Part shown: piece by piece, positions 24,421-35,034 of the stretch | Numbering within the stretch: position 1 is the first letter of the stretch | Layout: every line of letters starts with the position of its first letter | DNA from: Tanytarsus gracilentus | Lineage: Eukaryota > Arthropoda > Insecta > Diptera > Chironomidae | Assembly: GCA_038502055.1 (NCBI GenBank) | Contig: JAXRKN010000039.1 | Location: 4,650,001-4,714,000 of the forward strand | Reading direction: 5' to 3' | DNA length: 64,000 bases | Position numbers and translations under genes: made by a program | The notes under the pieces: model-generated | What the model saw: only the letters and a program-made list of their open reading frames with translations | The model's database searches: none | What the model was told of the DNA's origin: nothing

Positions 24421-25423
24421 ATGGACGAAATGGCAAAAATGTTCAGACTTGACTTATTATTCAGCTACAAACAAGCAATGGATCGATTGGGGTACACTCA
24501 AGAAGATATAGATAAAGTAAGAAATATTATCGAGAAGGACGAATTGATGCCGAAATTTATCTTAAACAGTCAGGTAAAAAATATTTTTTTTCTCTTGTAC
24601 TTTTCTAAATTTAAAAAATTCATTTTAAATAAAGATCTGTATTTACCTCAATCACTGTCATCATGATCACGAAGCCGCAGCAAAAGTTCTTCACAATTTA
24701 TACAAATGCAAAAAAGAAATGAAGGAATTTTTCTTTAATCGAGATCCAGAAGCTCCCGACATGATTCGATGCTTCAATAATCAATTTTTCGGGTTTGCTC
24801 CAACTCCCTTTGATGGTTGCAATGTCGTGTTCGCTCAGCTCGCTAATTCTGATGTTTCAAATTATTCCTATGATGAAATCAATAAATATTTCATCATGAC
24901 ATGTGAGGCGCAACTTTTATTAAACGGAGCATATTCGGACTCAATTTATGTTTTCAACTTTGAAGGAGTTAAAATTGGTCATATTTTGAGGACTAGCGTT
25001 CATTCGATTAGAAATTGTATGCATTTTTTAGAGGACTCGACGTGTGTGAATATTAAAGCTATTCATATCCTTAATGCAGCGCCGCTAATGAGATTTGTTT
25101 ATGGTAAGTTTTAAATATTTTGTTGAAAAATTAATTTTAAATAATTTCATGCAGAGTTGATAAGACCTTTCACTCGAACTGGTCTTCTGAGTAAATTTCA
25201 TCTTCACACATCGAGCATGGACTGGGAAGAATTTTACAAAAATCACGTTCCAAAATCTCACTTACCGTCAAACTACGGCGGAGACCTTCCATCAATTCAA
25301 AAACTTCATGAAAAAAATGGCGAAATTTTGCATCAATTCAAAAGTTATTTTAATGCCGAGGAACGACAGGTTCATGGTGAATTCGATCATCTTGCAGAGG
25401 AAGCAAAACTTGCGTCTTGGTAG
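24421..25423 (+). CDS. CRAL-TRIO paralogue D
   Basis: Family member of 296 aa; exons 24421-24573, 24635-25103, 25155-25423. Motifs: FSYKQAMDRLGYTQEDIDKV, FNRDPEAPDMIRCFNNQFFG, IYVFNFEGVKIGHILRTS, IHILNAAPLMRFV, LHTSSMDWEEFYKNHVPKSH, NYGGDLPSIQKLH. Compared with A/B the intron after FFMT is absent and the last intron is earlier (phase 1, before LIRPF). The start ATG is the first of two in-frame ATGs; a 5' UTR of unknown length precedes it. Its second and third exons (469 and 269 nt) have exactly the same length as those of E, pointing to a recent tandem duplication of this pair. Confidence 0.92.
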
Positions 25424-25622
25424 AATGCTAATCTGTAAAATTAAATTTTTGTTTATATTTTTTTGGATATTTGTAAAGTGAACGTGGTTGATTGGATAAC
25501 ATTTGATAAAATAAAAAATTCCAGTTTTTTGCGTGTATAAAAAAATGCGATGTGACTTTAAATCTTGTTTCAGTCAGTCACTGATTTTTGGAAACTTTAG
25601 GTGTTTTTGTCACACAAAAAAA

Positions 25623-26634
25623 ATGGAGACGATTCAATCGATAGAAAAAAAATTAAGATTAGATGTAAAATATGACTATCCAGCTGCCCTTAAGAGATTG
25701 GGATTTGTTAAAGAAGATATCGATAAAGTTAGAGAATTATTGGCAGACGATAAAATTGTGCCAAAATTTTTAATCAACAGCTTGGTAAGAATTGTTTCCA
25801 ATTGTTTAAATTTTTGAAAATTTAAATCCTAAAATTGTGTTTAGGTTTTGATTTTTCTGAACTTTTGCAACGGCAATCACCAAAAAACAGCGGAACGTCT
25901 TCATCTATATTATAAATTTCGAAAAGAAGTTCCTGAGCTTTTTAAAAATCGAAATCCAGATTCACCAGAGGTCATGCAAAGTCTCAACAATCAATTTATT
26001 GTCGCGTTTCCAATCACACCTGATGGATGCAATTTAGTCGGTGGCGGACTCATAAATTCAGATCCAAATAATTATGTTTTTGATAATACAACAAAAACTT
26101 CGATTATGATCACGGAAGCTTCTTTTTTGGTTAATGGTCCATACAAAGACATGATTTATGTGATAAGCCTCAAAGACACTCAATTTTGGCATGTTTTACG
26201 TCCGAGCATCAGTTCAATTAGAAAATCACTAAATTTTCTCGAAAATGCTGCACCTGTCAATGTCAAAGCTATTTATGTTTTCAACACACTGCCGATTATA
26301 AAATATATGATTTGTGAGTATGACAAAAATTATTCGATAGAAAATTTTCTAAACTTTTTTAAAAGCTCTAGCAAAACCATTTGCATCGACGGGACTTTTA
26401 AGTAAACTTCATCTCTTCACTTCGGACATTGACTGGACGGAATTTAACAAAAATCACATTCCAGCTTCTCATCTACCTTTGGATTTTAATGGCAATCTCC
26501 AAAGATTAAATGAACTCAATGAAAAGAGTAAAAATTTATTGCAAGATTTTAAAGAATATTTTCTCATGGAAGAAAATCAAATTAATGGAAAATATGAGTA
26601 TCTGGCAGAAGAAGCGAGGGAACAAAATTGGTGA
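25623..26634 (+). CDS. CRAL-TRIO paralogue E
   Basis: Family member of 299 aa; exons 25623-25784, 25845-26313, 26366-26634. Motifs: YDYPAALKRLGFVKEDIDKV, VLIFLNFCNGNHQKTAERLH, FKNRNPDSPEVMQSLNNQFI, IYVISLKDTQFWHVLRPSI, IYVFNTLPIIKYM, KPFASTGLLSKLHL, DIDWTEFNKNHIPASHLP. The closing motif is altered (LDFNGNLQRL instead of a Gly-Gly form). In the core strand the conserved FDMK/FDLK Asp-containing motif reads ISLKDTQF, so ligand handling may differ. Intron layout as D. Confidence 0.9.
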
Positions 26635-26890
26635 AAAAAAATATTTAAAAAGTTCATTCGCAAAAGTCATGTTTGAGCGTTTTGTTAATCAAACAAGTTT
26701 CTGTGAATTTAAATAAAAGCTTTTATGCGCGCGATAAAAAACTCAACACATAAGTGTATCCAAATAAAACTTAAATCCAGTTTGGAGATTTTTAATGTGT
26801 CAATTTTTATTTTTGGAAATTCATTCAATTTCAGTCATAAGTCTAAACAGTCATAAATCGGCCCTTGAGCGGTGAAGTGCGTAGACAAAA

Positions 26891-29070
26891 ATGTTGGCGC
26901 AATATTTTACAGTTTTTGAAGAACAAGTTTTTAATTACGATCAAGCATTAAATCGATTAAAGATTGAACAAAGAGAAGTGGATTTATTGCGGGAATCAAC
27001 AAAGTGCTCTCGATTTGTGCCAAAAATAATTCACGACAAATTTGTAAGCAAAATATGTTTGAAAATGTCCAAACATTAAAAAATCTAAAATATTTTGAAA
27101 CTTTTTTAAAATATTAAATCTATAAAATTTCTCCTATTTTAGCTCCGCTATATATTAATTTTGGATTTTTCCAAAACCTGTTTTCGGCCCCTAGTGCCAA
27201 GACATTACATTTTGCAATATCTAAACATATACTCAAATGATAGGCCTAGCCAAACCCTACAAACTGGCGAAAACAGATTTGAAATCGGTTGATCCTACGA
27301 GGAGTTAGAGCCATTTAAGTCATCTTACTTTCTCACTTTCTCACTTTCTCACTTTCTTACGATCTTAGTGAACGCCATATCTCAAGAACGGCTGGTCGGA
27401 TTTGAGTCGGGTTTGTGGCTAAAGATCGGGTTTTGGCTCTAGTTGTGCAAGAAGTATTTAGTTTTGAGGTAAGACCCTCCAAGGACCATCCCTGAGTGCA
27501 AAAATGTCCTTTTTCATACAAATTTTCTCTTTTATGGCTTCATGGGTATCGTTGAACTCGTAATTTGACCAGGAATCGATTGACATTGATGATTTTTGAG
27601 GAATGTCCATTATGGACGGCCAGGATGGCCACTAATGTCCATTTTTCAGAACTATGGCTTCATGTATGTCGTTGAACTCGTCATTGCATCAGGAATCAAT
27701 TGGCATTGATGATTTTTGAGGAATGTCCATCATGGTCGGCTAGGAGTGCCACTAATGTCCATTTTTCAGTACTATGGCTTCATGTATCTCGTTGAACTGG
27801 TCATTGGATCAGGAATTGATTGGCATTGATGAGTTTTGATGAATGTCCATCATGGCCGGCCAGGAGTGCCATAATGTCCATTTTTCAGAACTATGGGGTA
27901 CTAATCTAAGACAGCGGAGCTATTGGAAATGGCAACGCCGTTTGCAGACCCATCTTGTTTTAGCTTTTAATTTTTCTCAACTCCTCTCGCGACAACATTG
28001 AGAAAGCTTCGAAATGGCTTCACGTTTATTATAAAATGAAAACAATGTTCACAGAGTTCTTCAAAGATCGAGATCCAGAATCGCCAGAAATTCAAAAAGC
28101 TTTTGAAAATCAAAACTTTGCAATGTTTCCGATGACTCCAAATGAAAATTTTGTTTTTTACCACGGAATTCACAGTCTCGAACCCAAAGATTACGATTTT
28201 GACGTAGCTGTCAAAACTTTCATGATGATGGGCGGTAAGTTTCCTGAATTTGAGTGTTAAGAATTTTTATAAAATTGAAAGTTAAAATATCAAATGAATC
28301 ACTGTTAAAAAATAAGAAGAAAAAATATTTGATCGATCAAAAATTTACATCAGGAAGAACCGGTTGATTCTGCAGACTTTTTCTATCTGACTTAATCAAT
28401 TTACCGGCTCGTCTGCAACCGGCTTTTTATAACATATTTACGCAGCCATAAATTCCTAACCTACCTTATTGTTTTTAAATTTTTATGTCAGTGTGATTTT
28501 TTTCAAAAAATTCTAAACAACATTTTTTTTATTTTAGAAGCAGCATTGGCTAAAGAAGGACCTCGACCGGGAGCAATTTTAATATTCGATCTCAAAGGTG
28601 TTAAGTTCAGCCATATTTTTAGACCTTCAATTCATTCCGTCAGAAGAGGTTTAGAATTTCTTCAGAGCGCAAATCCTTTGGAAATAAAAGCCATTCACGT
28701 TCTTAACTCATTTTGGTTCATGGATTTAATTTATGGTGAGCATAATTTTAATGCTAATTAAAAATAATTAATATAAATTTTTTTAGCTATGATCAAACCA
28801 TTTTTAAATCAAAAATATCTCGAAATGATTCAATTGCATCCGATCGGATCAACTTACGATAACCTTTTCGATCACGATGTACCTCGATCACACATACCAA
28901 TTGACCTCTGTGGAACTTTACCGTCAACTGTTCGCGAGATGCATGAGAAGAGCCGAAAGCTCCTTCAAGAAATGCGAAATTATTTCATCGTAGAGGAGAG
29001 ACAAAAAAATCGCGACTTAGATGAATTTGTAAACAGTGATGAACACATTTATAAGGACAAATACCAATAA
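26891..29070 (+). CDS. CRAL-TRIO paralogue F, with a repeat insertion in intron 1
   Basis: Family member of 301 aa; exons 26891-27043, 27964-28234, 28538-28735, 28787-29070. Motifs: FNYDQALNRLKIEQREVDLL, LLIFLNSSRDNIEKASKWLH, FKDRDPESPEIQKAFENQNF, AILIFDLKGVKFSHIFRPSI, IHVLNSFWFMDLIY, AMIKPFLNQKYLEMIQLHP, DLCGTLPSTVREMH. Intron 1 is 920 bp instead of the usual 50-60 bp because it contains an element with tandem repeats (27140-27922). The frame is intact on both sides and a normal TTTTAG acceptor remains at 27958-27963, so the gene still looks functional. Intron 2 is also long (303 bp). It keeps both the phase 1 intron after MMMG and the one before AMIKPF. Confidence 0.9.
27140..27922. mobile_element. 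Probable non-autonomous element in intron 1 of paralogue F
   Basis: The insertion accounts for the size excess of this intron. Its borders are inverted 10-mers, TAGCTCCGCT at 27140-27149 and AGCGGAGCTA at 27913-27922; the outer TA at each end could be a TA target duplication. It is GC-richer than the flanks and holds a (CACTTTCT) run at about 27327-27358 and three 120-bp tandem units. No transposase frame is seen. The short termini do not identify a superfamily; a MITE or a satellite-bearing non-autonomous element is the best guess. Confidence 0.55.
27534..27893 (+). repeat. Three tandem copies of a 120-bp unit
   Basis: Units begin ATGGCTTCATG at 27534, 27654 and 27774 and repeat the words GTTGAACT, AGGAAT, GACATTGATGA/GGCATTGATGA, GAATGTCCAT and AATGTCCATTTTTCAG in the same order. 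The third copy differs from the second by scattered substitutions and is one base short. It is part of the intron 1 insertion of paralogue F. Confidence 0.85.
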
Positions 29071-29314
29071 CATTAATGAAAAGTAAAAAAATCACCTTTT
29101 TAATTAGAATACATAACAACAAAAAAATTCAATTTAATCCTACTCATTATAAGTCTAACAATAACACATGAGCGCGATGAGATGACGCGGTTACTTGTAA
29201 AAATAAAACTTACCTCCACGATTTTGCGTCTAACTCTTTCAGTTCTTAATTTGATTTTCGCGCAGTGAGTCGATTGAACAGCAATAAAATTATTTTTCAG
29301 CAATTAATTCCGTC

Positions 29315-30458
29315 ATGGATCTCGATACGCGAATTAAACTCGTCCATGATCGTGCATTTGAATATGAGAGCACGATGAAAGTTCTAAATCGAAGTCAAAG
29401 CGATGTCGATCAGCTACGCGAGCTGATGCATGAATTTGTTCCAATATTCTTCACTGATAAGCACGTGAGTGTTAAGCGTGCAAAATAATTGAACTCAAAA
29501 TATATCAGAAATTTTTTCAGCTCCTCTTTTTCCTTGGAAGTGAATTTACGCCCGAAGAAGCATTTGTGAAGATGAAGTTAATGTATGAGATAAAATGCAA
29601 TTTGCCAGAAGCTTTCTCCAATCGTGACCCATTTTCTAAGGAAATCACAACCGTTTATGAGAATATTAATATCCTCTATATGCCGGTTGCACCATCGGGA
29701 CACTCTGTGATCTATTTAAGCCTTCGAAACTATAATGTTAGGTCATTTAATTTTGAGGCAGCCACAAAGGCATTTTTTATGACGTTAGGCAAGTTTATTG
29801 ACTTATAAATTGAAGATTTTACAATTTTTTTAGCAATTGAAACTTGTTTTTTTCTCACTATTATTTTTCTTTTGCACAGAAGCGTGTCTTTTTAACCAAG
29901 GTCAGTAACGACTCATTGAATACTGAATAATTGAGTGTCGATTATTTAAAGTGATTTGTATTAAATTTTTAGGACCTCAAAAAGGATTTATTTTTCTCGT
30001 TGACATGCATGGCGGAACTTTATTTCACGTGTCAAAATTGAATTTTCATATTGTACGGATGGGACTAAAGTTAGCCTCGAATCCACCGCAAAAAATTCAC
30101 GAAATTCACTTTTTCAATTGTCTATCGATCATTAATTTGCTGCTGCAACTCATAAGGCCATTTGGAAGGAGAGAAATGAAAGAATTAGTGAGTGTGAAAT
30201 TAATTTGAAGCATTAATGGATTCATTGAATGTGCAAAATTTAATTTAATTACAAATATTATAATTTTCACTCTCAATTTTTCAGTTACGTCTTCACTCAG
30301 GCGACATAAATTTTTCTGATTTTTATGACAATCCAGTGGACTCGATAGACGCCATGAACAAAAGAAATTTGATTGAACTTCAAAAATTAAACGACTACTT
30401 TCAAGTGGATCAGGAACAAGTGATTGAATATAAAAAATATTTAAAACCACAGCACTAA
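29315..30458 (+). CDS. CRAL-TRIO paralogue G, diverged, with a microexon
   Basis: Family member of 275 aa; exons 29315-29464, 29521-29788, 29880-29900, 29973-30187, 30285-30458. Motifs: FEYESTMKVLNRSQSDVDQL, LLFFLGSEFTPEEAF, FSNRDPFSKEITTVYENINI, KAFFMTLG, FIFLVDMHGGTLFHVSKL, IHFFNCLSIINLLLQLIRPF, LRLHSGDINFSDFYDN. The intron after exon 2 starts with GC (TTAGGCAAGT), a classic GC-AG donor. The third exon is only 21 nt and inserts no frameshift. The closing LPxxYGGxL segment of the family is missing: after FYDN the chain goes directly to VDSIDAMNKRNL. The A/B-type last intron (phase 0 before LRLH) is present. It is the most diverged array member. Confidence 0.87.
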
Positions 30459-33400
30459 ACTTTTGTGGGGTTTTAAGCTTTTGAAAAGTTTTAAAAAATA
30501 TCAAGTTTGTGATCATAGAAAATAACGTTTTTTCGCCATGCTGTCCGGTGCTAAAATTTAATGTTAAATTTCCTTAAACTCCTTTCAAGTGCAACTTATG
30601 TACTTGATAAATATTCTCAAAGTGATTGACAATATTACACCACTAATTAACTTCTCTCGCATATCAAGAATTCACAAGTCAAGTCAACGTAAATCGCGCA
30701 ATGTGTTATAATTTCAAACTTGAACTTGAAATTGAACGTACTCGCGTTACGCCGATGTTAAACTCGTCGCGCGATAATAACGAAGGAGTGAGAAGAGAGA
30801 CACACAAAAAATATTATTCAGTAGTGGAGTATCTGTCGCGAGAAGCGGATCAACCTGAACAAAAATTATTTCAAACGTACTTGACGGTATTATTCTAAAA
30901 GTGTAATTAAAAATAGAACATTTTTGCATGTAAATAAAAAAAATTTTGCACTCGATAGTAATAAATTTTAGTTGTCACGCGAGAAAAATCTCTGAATGAA
31001 ATTCTTGACAAATTCTAGCGAATTAATTAAATATAAAGTTTTATATCAAAATATTTCTTCATTTTTTAACTTTGGCAAAAAATTACGCTAAACGCATAAA
31101 TTACTTAAACAAAGAAATTACCTAAAACAAGTGTCATTTTTAGTTCAGAGAAAAACTTAATTGGACAGTTGAAAATGATTAAGAGATTTTGGTTTTTTTT
31201 GGTTGATTTAGATTTTAGAAAAATAAAATTTGAGATTTTTGAGTTAAAAAAATTAATTTAAAAATTATTTCGCAAATTATTTTTACATGCTAAATTCTAA
31301 ATGTTGTAAACCTTGAAATTTAAGCGTCGGAAAAATATTCTTGTGCAATTAACACCACGATGCATCAGTCCGCCTTTTTTATTCTTTTAACTTTATTATA
31401 AAATAAGTTGTTGGATGAACCTCCAAAGTCCTTGAAATTTTAAATTTCTCTTTGAATTGAAAGAAATAAATCTTGAGATGAATATCACAATCAAGCATGC
31501 ATTATGATATTTATTAAGAATCTGACGCTATGCAGGAATTTCCATAAAGATGAAGTTTAAGTGTTGTGCAATTTATCAATCGAAGTGAAAGACATTAAAT
31601 TGTAAAAATTTCACTACAAGAAAGGTTTTCTTAAAATAATTATTTATTATGGTTATTTGGTTGTTTTCGATAACTATTTTGGCTTGACTGTCTGTTGATT
31701 GCAAATGGTTGACAAAATTATAATTTTCTAATTTTCAAAGTACAAACATTCAGTTTAAATATTCAACCTCACTTTATTCGGATCATAAATGGGGTTCAAG
31801 AATTTTAGATGAAATGTCAGTTTCGATTGCGTGCTTATAAATTTTTGTTTGATGAGTTTTAAGAAATACGCTTGTACCTATTGCGCACTTAAAAACCTTC
31901 AAAGAACTTTTTAAGACAATAAATATTGCAAAATTAAAAACATATATAAAGGTCTTCAAATTTAATTTCATTTGAGAACATGATTGTCATTGATAAAAAC
32001 GAAGCACTAATATTGCACAAAATTTCACAAAAATTTGCTTGTACTTTGTAAGGTCAGCAACTCAGAATGTTCGCCGAGAATGTTTTACAATTCAAATATC
32101 AAATAAAGAGCAGACTGTTAAAAATTCAGTACTCAATTAGAAAATGTATAAATTTTTTAAATTTCACCCGCAATTAAATATTTTGTGTTACAGTTCAAGA
32201 ATAATACAAACGAAAATAATTCAAGTAATTATTTATGGGTCAATGCAAACATATATCGTATGTACATATTTTAATATCTGGTAATGTGGATAAACATTTT
32301 CAAATGCACATCGCGAATAAATTCTCGAGCCGCCGCGCAAGATTCGCATTTTCAGTTTTTCACGATTCGTAGTTTTCAAGTTTAATGCTCGGATTGCATT
32401 TGAGCTTGACATTACTCTTTGCTTTATTTATCCACTGATCTAGCTAATATGTACATAGAAGAAATATTTATATGGTTGATTCTTATTTTATGGTACGAGG
32501 CCGAAATGTTTCGTATAGTGACAATTTTAGTCTGTTTAAGTTGGGATCAAATAAAAGACGATTTTTGAGCTTTTTTAAAAATACTAAAATTTTCAAATTA
32601 AATTTAAAAAGCTGAATGAATATAAAATAAAAATTTTAATAGTCGCTCAAAGTTTTGTCAATGTAACCAATCATCACATGCTTAAAATTACCTAAATTGC
32701 TATTTACACACGCAACCAAAGTGTTTAAATATTTTAGCTTTATTCGTCATCTCGTCTAGCATCGAAGTTACTCTCGTTTTCTTCTTTTAAAAGTTCAATA
32801 TCATCTCAAGCAACTTTTATTTTCTTCTCATTTGCTTTTCTTCTTTCTTCCTCACAATGCACATGGGGTGTTTACAAATAATAAATGTATGTCAATCGTA
32901 TCAAACAGTTAGCGCGTTGCATCATACATCATCATACCGGTGTATCTCGTTAAGACACTTTTTTAATTTGTGTCTTTCGTACATTTTTAAAAAGAAAAAG
33001 TTTAATTGTTAGACAAATCTTAAACAGGTCTGTCAAAAAAAGTATATTCGGGTGTGATGTGGGAAAAAAGATCATGATGCAAAGTAACGATTTTTGGATA
33101 TTAAACAACTTTTACTGCGTAAAAAAATTAAATTTCGTGTCTCAAGTGAAGTTGATGAGGTCAACAGTTTTTTAATTAAAAAAGGTTAGAGATTAATTAA
33201 ATTAAATATATAAAAGCTTTTAATTTTGTTTAATTGTTAAAACGGGAAATTTATTAAAATTTGCATTTTTTTAGTGTCTAATTTCCACAAATTATTGAAT
33301 AATTTTAAACGAAATTTGATCTGAGTAACGACAGGATGAAAATGTTCAGTGAACCTTAAATTATGATGATTTAACTTGAGAAATTACCTCGTGTATAATT

Positions 33401-33673
33401 TCTTCCTTAATAATTAATAGATGTCAATAGATAAACTGCAGATTGTCATAAATCAAGCTCAAACAATTTTTCCTCAATGAGAATTAAAATTATAGTCGAG
33501 TGCAAAGTGTTTAAAAAGTAAAATCACTTCCACATTTTCATTGCATTTCTCGCAAGATTTTTTATTTATGAAATTATTTAGACGCAAAATTTTTTAGTGA
33601 GGGTGAAGTATTAATTTAAAGCCTACTATTTTTGAATTAAAGCCCGTGCCGATTAATTTACTGCTGTTCAAAG
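30459..33673. other. Large gap inside the CRAL-TRIO array
   Basis: 3.2 kb between paralogues G and H, compared with 0.25-0.55 kb between the others. A 65-codon frame at 30701-30898 is GC-richer than the surroundings but has no family motif and is not called. No relic of a further CRAL-TRIO copy was recognised. The stretch 32270-32440 and 32740-32950 contains GC-richer islands that might be regulatory. Confidence 0.5.
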
Positions 33674-34710
33674 ATGGATTATGATCTAAATTATGATTAC
33701 CTAGAGGCGCTTAAGAGACAAAAACATAAGCAATCGGACATTGATTCACTGAGAAAGATAGTTAGCAAAATTTCACACATACCAAAGGCAATCACTGATA
33801 AACAAGTGAGTGACAATTATCTAAAATTTTAAAAATTGAAGATTTGTAATTAAAAATAATTTTCTAGCTTCTTCTTTTCCTCGACGCATGTGGTCATTTA
33901 GATGAATGTGCGAAAGTTTGCAGCAATTATTACGAGACACGTCGCAAGAACAAAGAGCAATTTAAAAATCGAGACCCAGAAGATCCAAAAATTCAGCAAT
34001 GTATTAGTCATCAAGACTATTTCTTTTTACCAAACACACCGACAGGCGACATCGTGATTTTTCATCGTCTCTCAAGCTCGCGAGCTTCCGATTATGTCTT
34101 TGATGAGGCAATCAAAACATTCTTTATGACAATTGACATGTGCTTGAGAGAAAATGGACCAAGAGATGGTGCAATTTTTCTCTTTGACATGAAAAGCGTT
34201 GGTTTGATGCATCTTTTGAGAGTTAATTTATCGTCAATCAGGAAATTTTTCCACTACGTTCAAGAGTGCGTGCCTGGAAAACTCAGAGCAGTTCATGTAA
34301 TGAACGTTGTGCCATTCATGGACAAAATCATGGGACTTATTAAGCCCTTTGTCAAGGCGGATATTTTGAAGAATGTAATTTAAATTATTTTTAATAACCT
34401 CATCGAGATAATTGACCCTAACTGACTTTAATTCCAGCTCTATTTACATCCCTCAAACATTGACATGGAAAAATTCTACAAAGAATGCATACCCCGGTCG
34501 TCATTACCAAAAGATTTTGGAGGCGATTGCGAGTCAGTTGAAACGCTGCATAAGCGTCACTGTGAAGAGATGATCAAACTTAGAACTTACTTTCTAGCCG
34601 AAGAAAAACAAGCTAATGGATTTTATGATTCAAGCGATAAGACGAAAGTTGTCGAGGATGAAATTATTCGTGGAAACGAAAGAAACTTGAAAGCAATATC
34701 AATTGATTAA
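33674..34710 (+). CDS. CRAL-TRIO paralogue H
   Basis: Family member of 303 aa; exons 33674-33805, 33868-34374, 34438-34710. Motifs: YDYLEALKRQKHKQSDIDSL, LLFLDACGHLDECAKVC, FKNRDPEDPKIQQCISHQDY, FDEAIKTFFMTIDMCL, AIFLFDMKSVGLMHLLRVNL, VHVMNVVPFMDKIMGLIKPF, LYLHPSNIDMEKF, LPKDFGGDCESVETLH. It resembles A and B in sequence and keeps their last intron, but the phase 1 intron after FFMTI is absent, giving one 507-nt middle exon. It has an extra charged C-terminal tail. AATAAA at 34762-34767. Confidence 0.92.
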
Positions 34711-35034
34711 ATTAAATTTTTTTGTTTGTAATTGGACGTGTGAAAAATATATTTTGTATGCAATAAATTTTTTGTTGGGTTGAAAGTTATTTTCTATTTA
34801 TATTAATTTTTATTTTTTGATTATTTTTAATGAATGGAAAACCTGGCATGTTTGGATTATTAAGTTTTATTTCAGTTTTTTTCGATCGCTGTAAAATTTT
34901 GAAATTTTATTTTTCAACGGCCAGAAAAAATTTGAATTCTAATTTCACTCAAACTCGATTTCGAGTGAAGACATCATTGAATAGCAAAGAAGAAAAAAGT
35001 TTAAATTAATTTTAATTTTCACAAAGCATACAAA
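34711..35034. other. Spacer between the array and VPS37
   Basis: 324 bp with the 3' UTR and poly(A) signal of paralogue H and the promoter/5' UTR of VPS37. Nothing else is seen. Confidence 0.55.

Noticed and set aside
26891..28260. Paralogue F as a transposon-broken pseudogene
   Set aside because: The insertion is wholly within intron 1; donor, acceptor and all four exons remain in phase with a normal stop.
28330..28440. Imperfect hairpin (CCGGTTG...CAACCGG) in intron 2 of paralogue F
   Set aside because: Pairing is short and interrupted; too weak to call a microRNA or a transposon end.
30701..30898. 65-codon plus-strand frame, GC-richer than its surroundings
   Set aside because: It looked somewhat protein-like (Glu/Arg/Tyr mix), but there is no homologous motif, no junction to other exons and it lies next to a paralogue without similarity to it.
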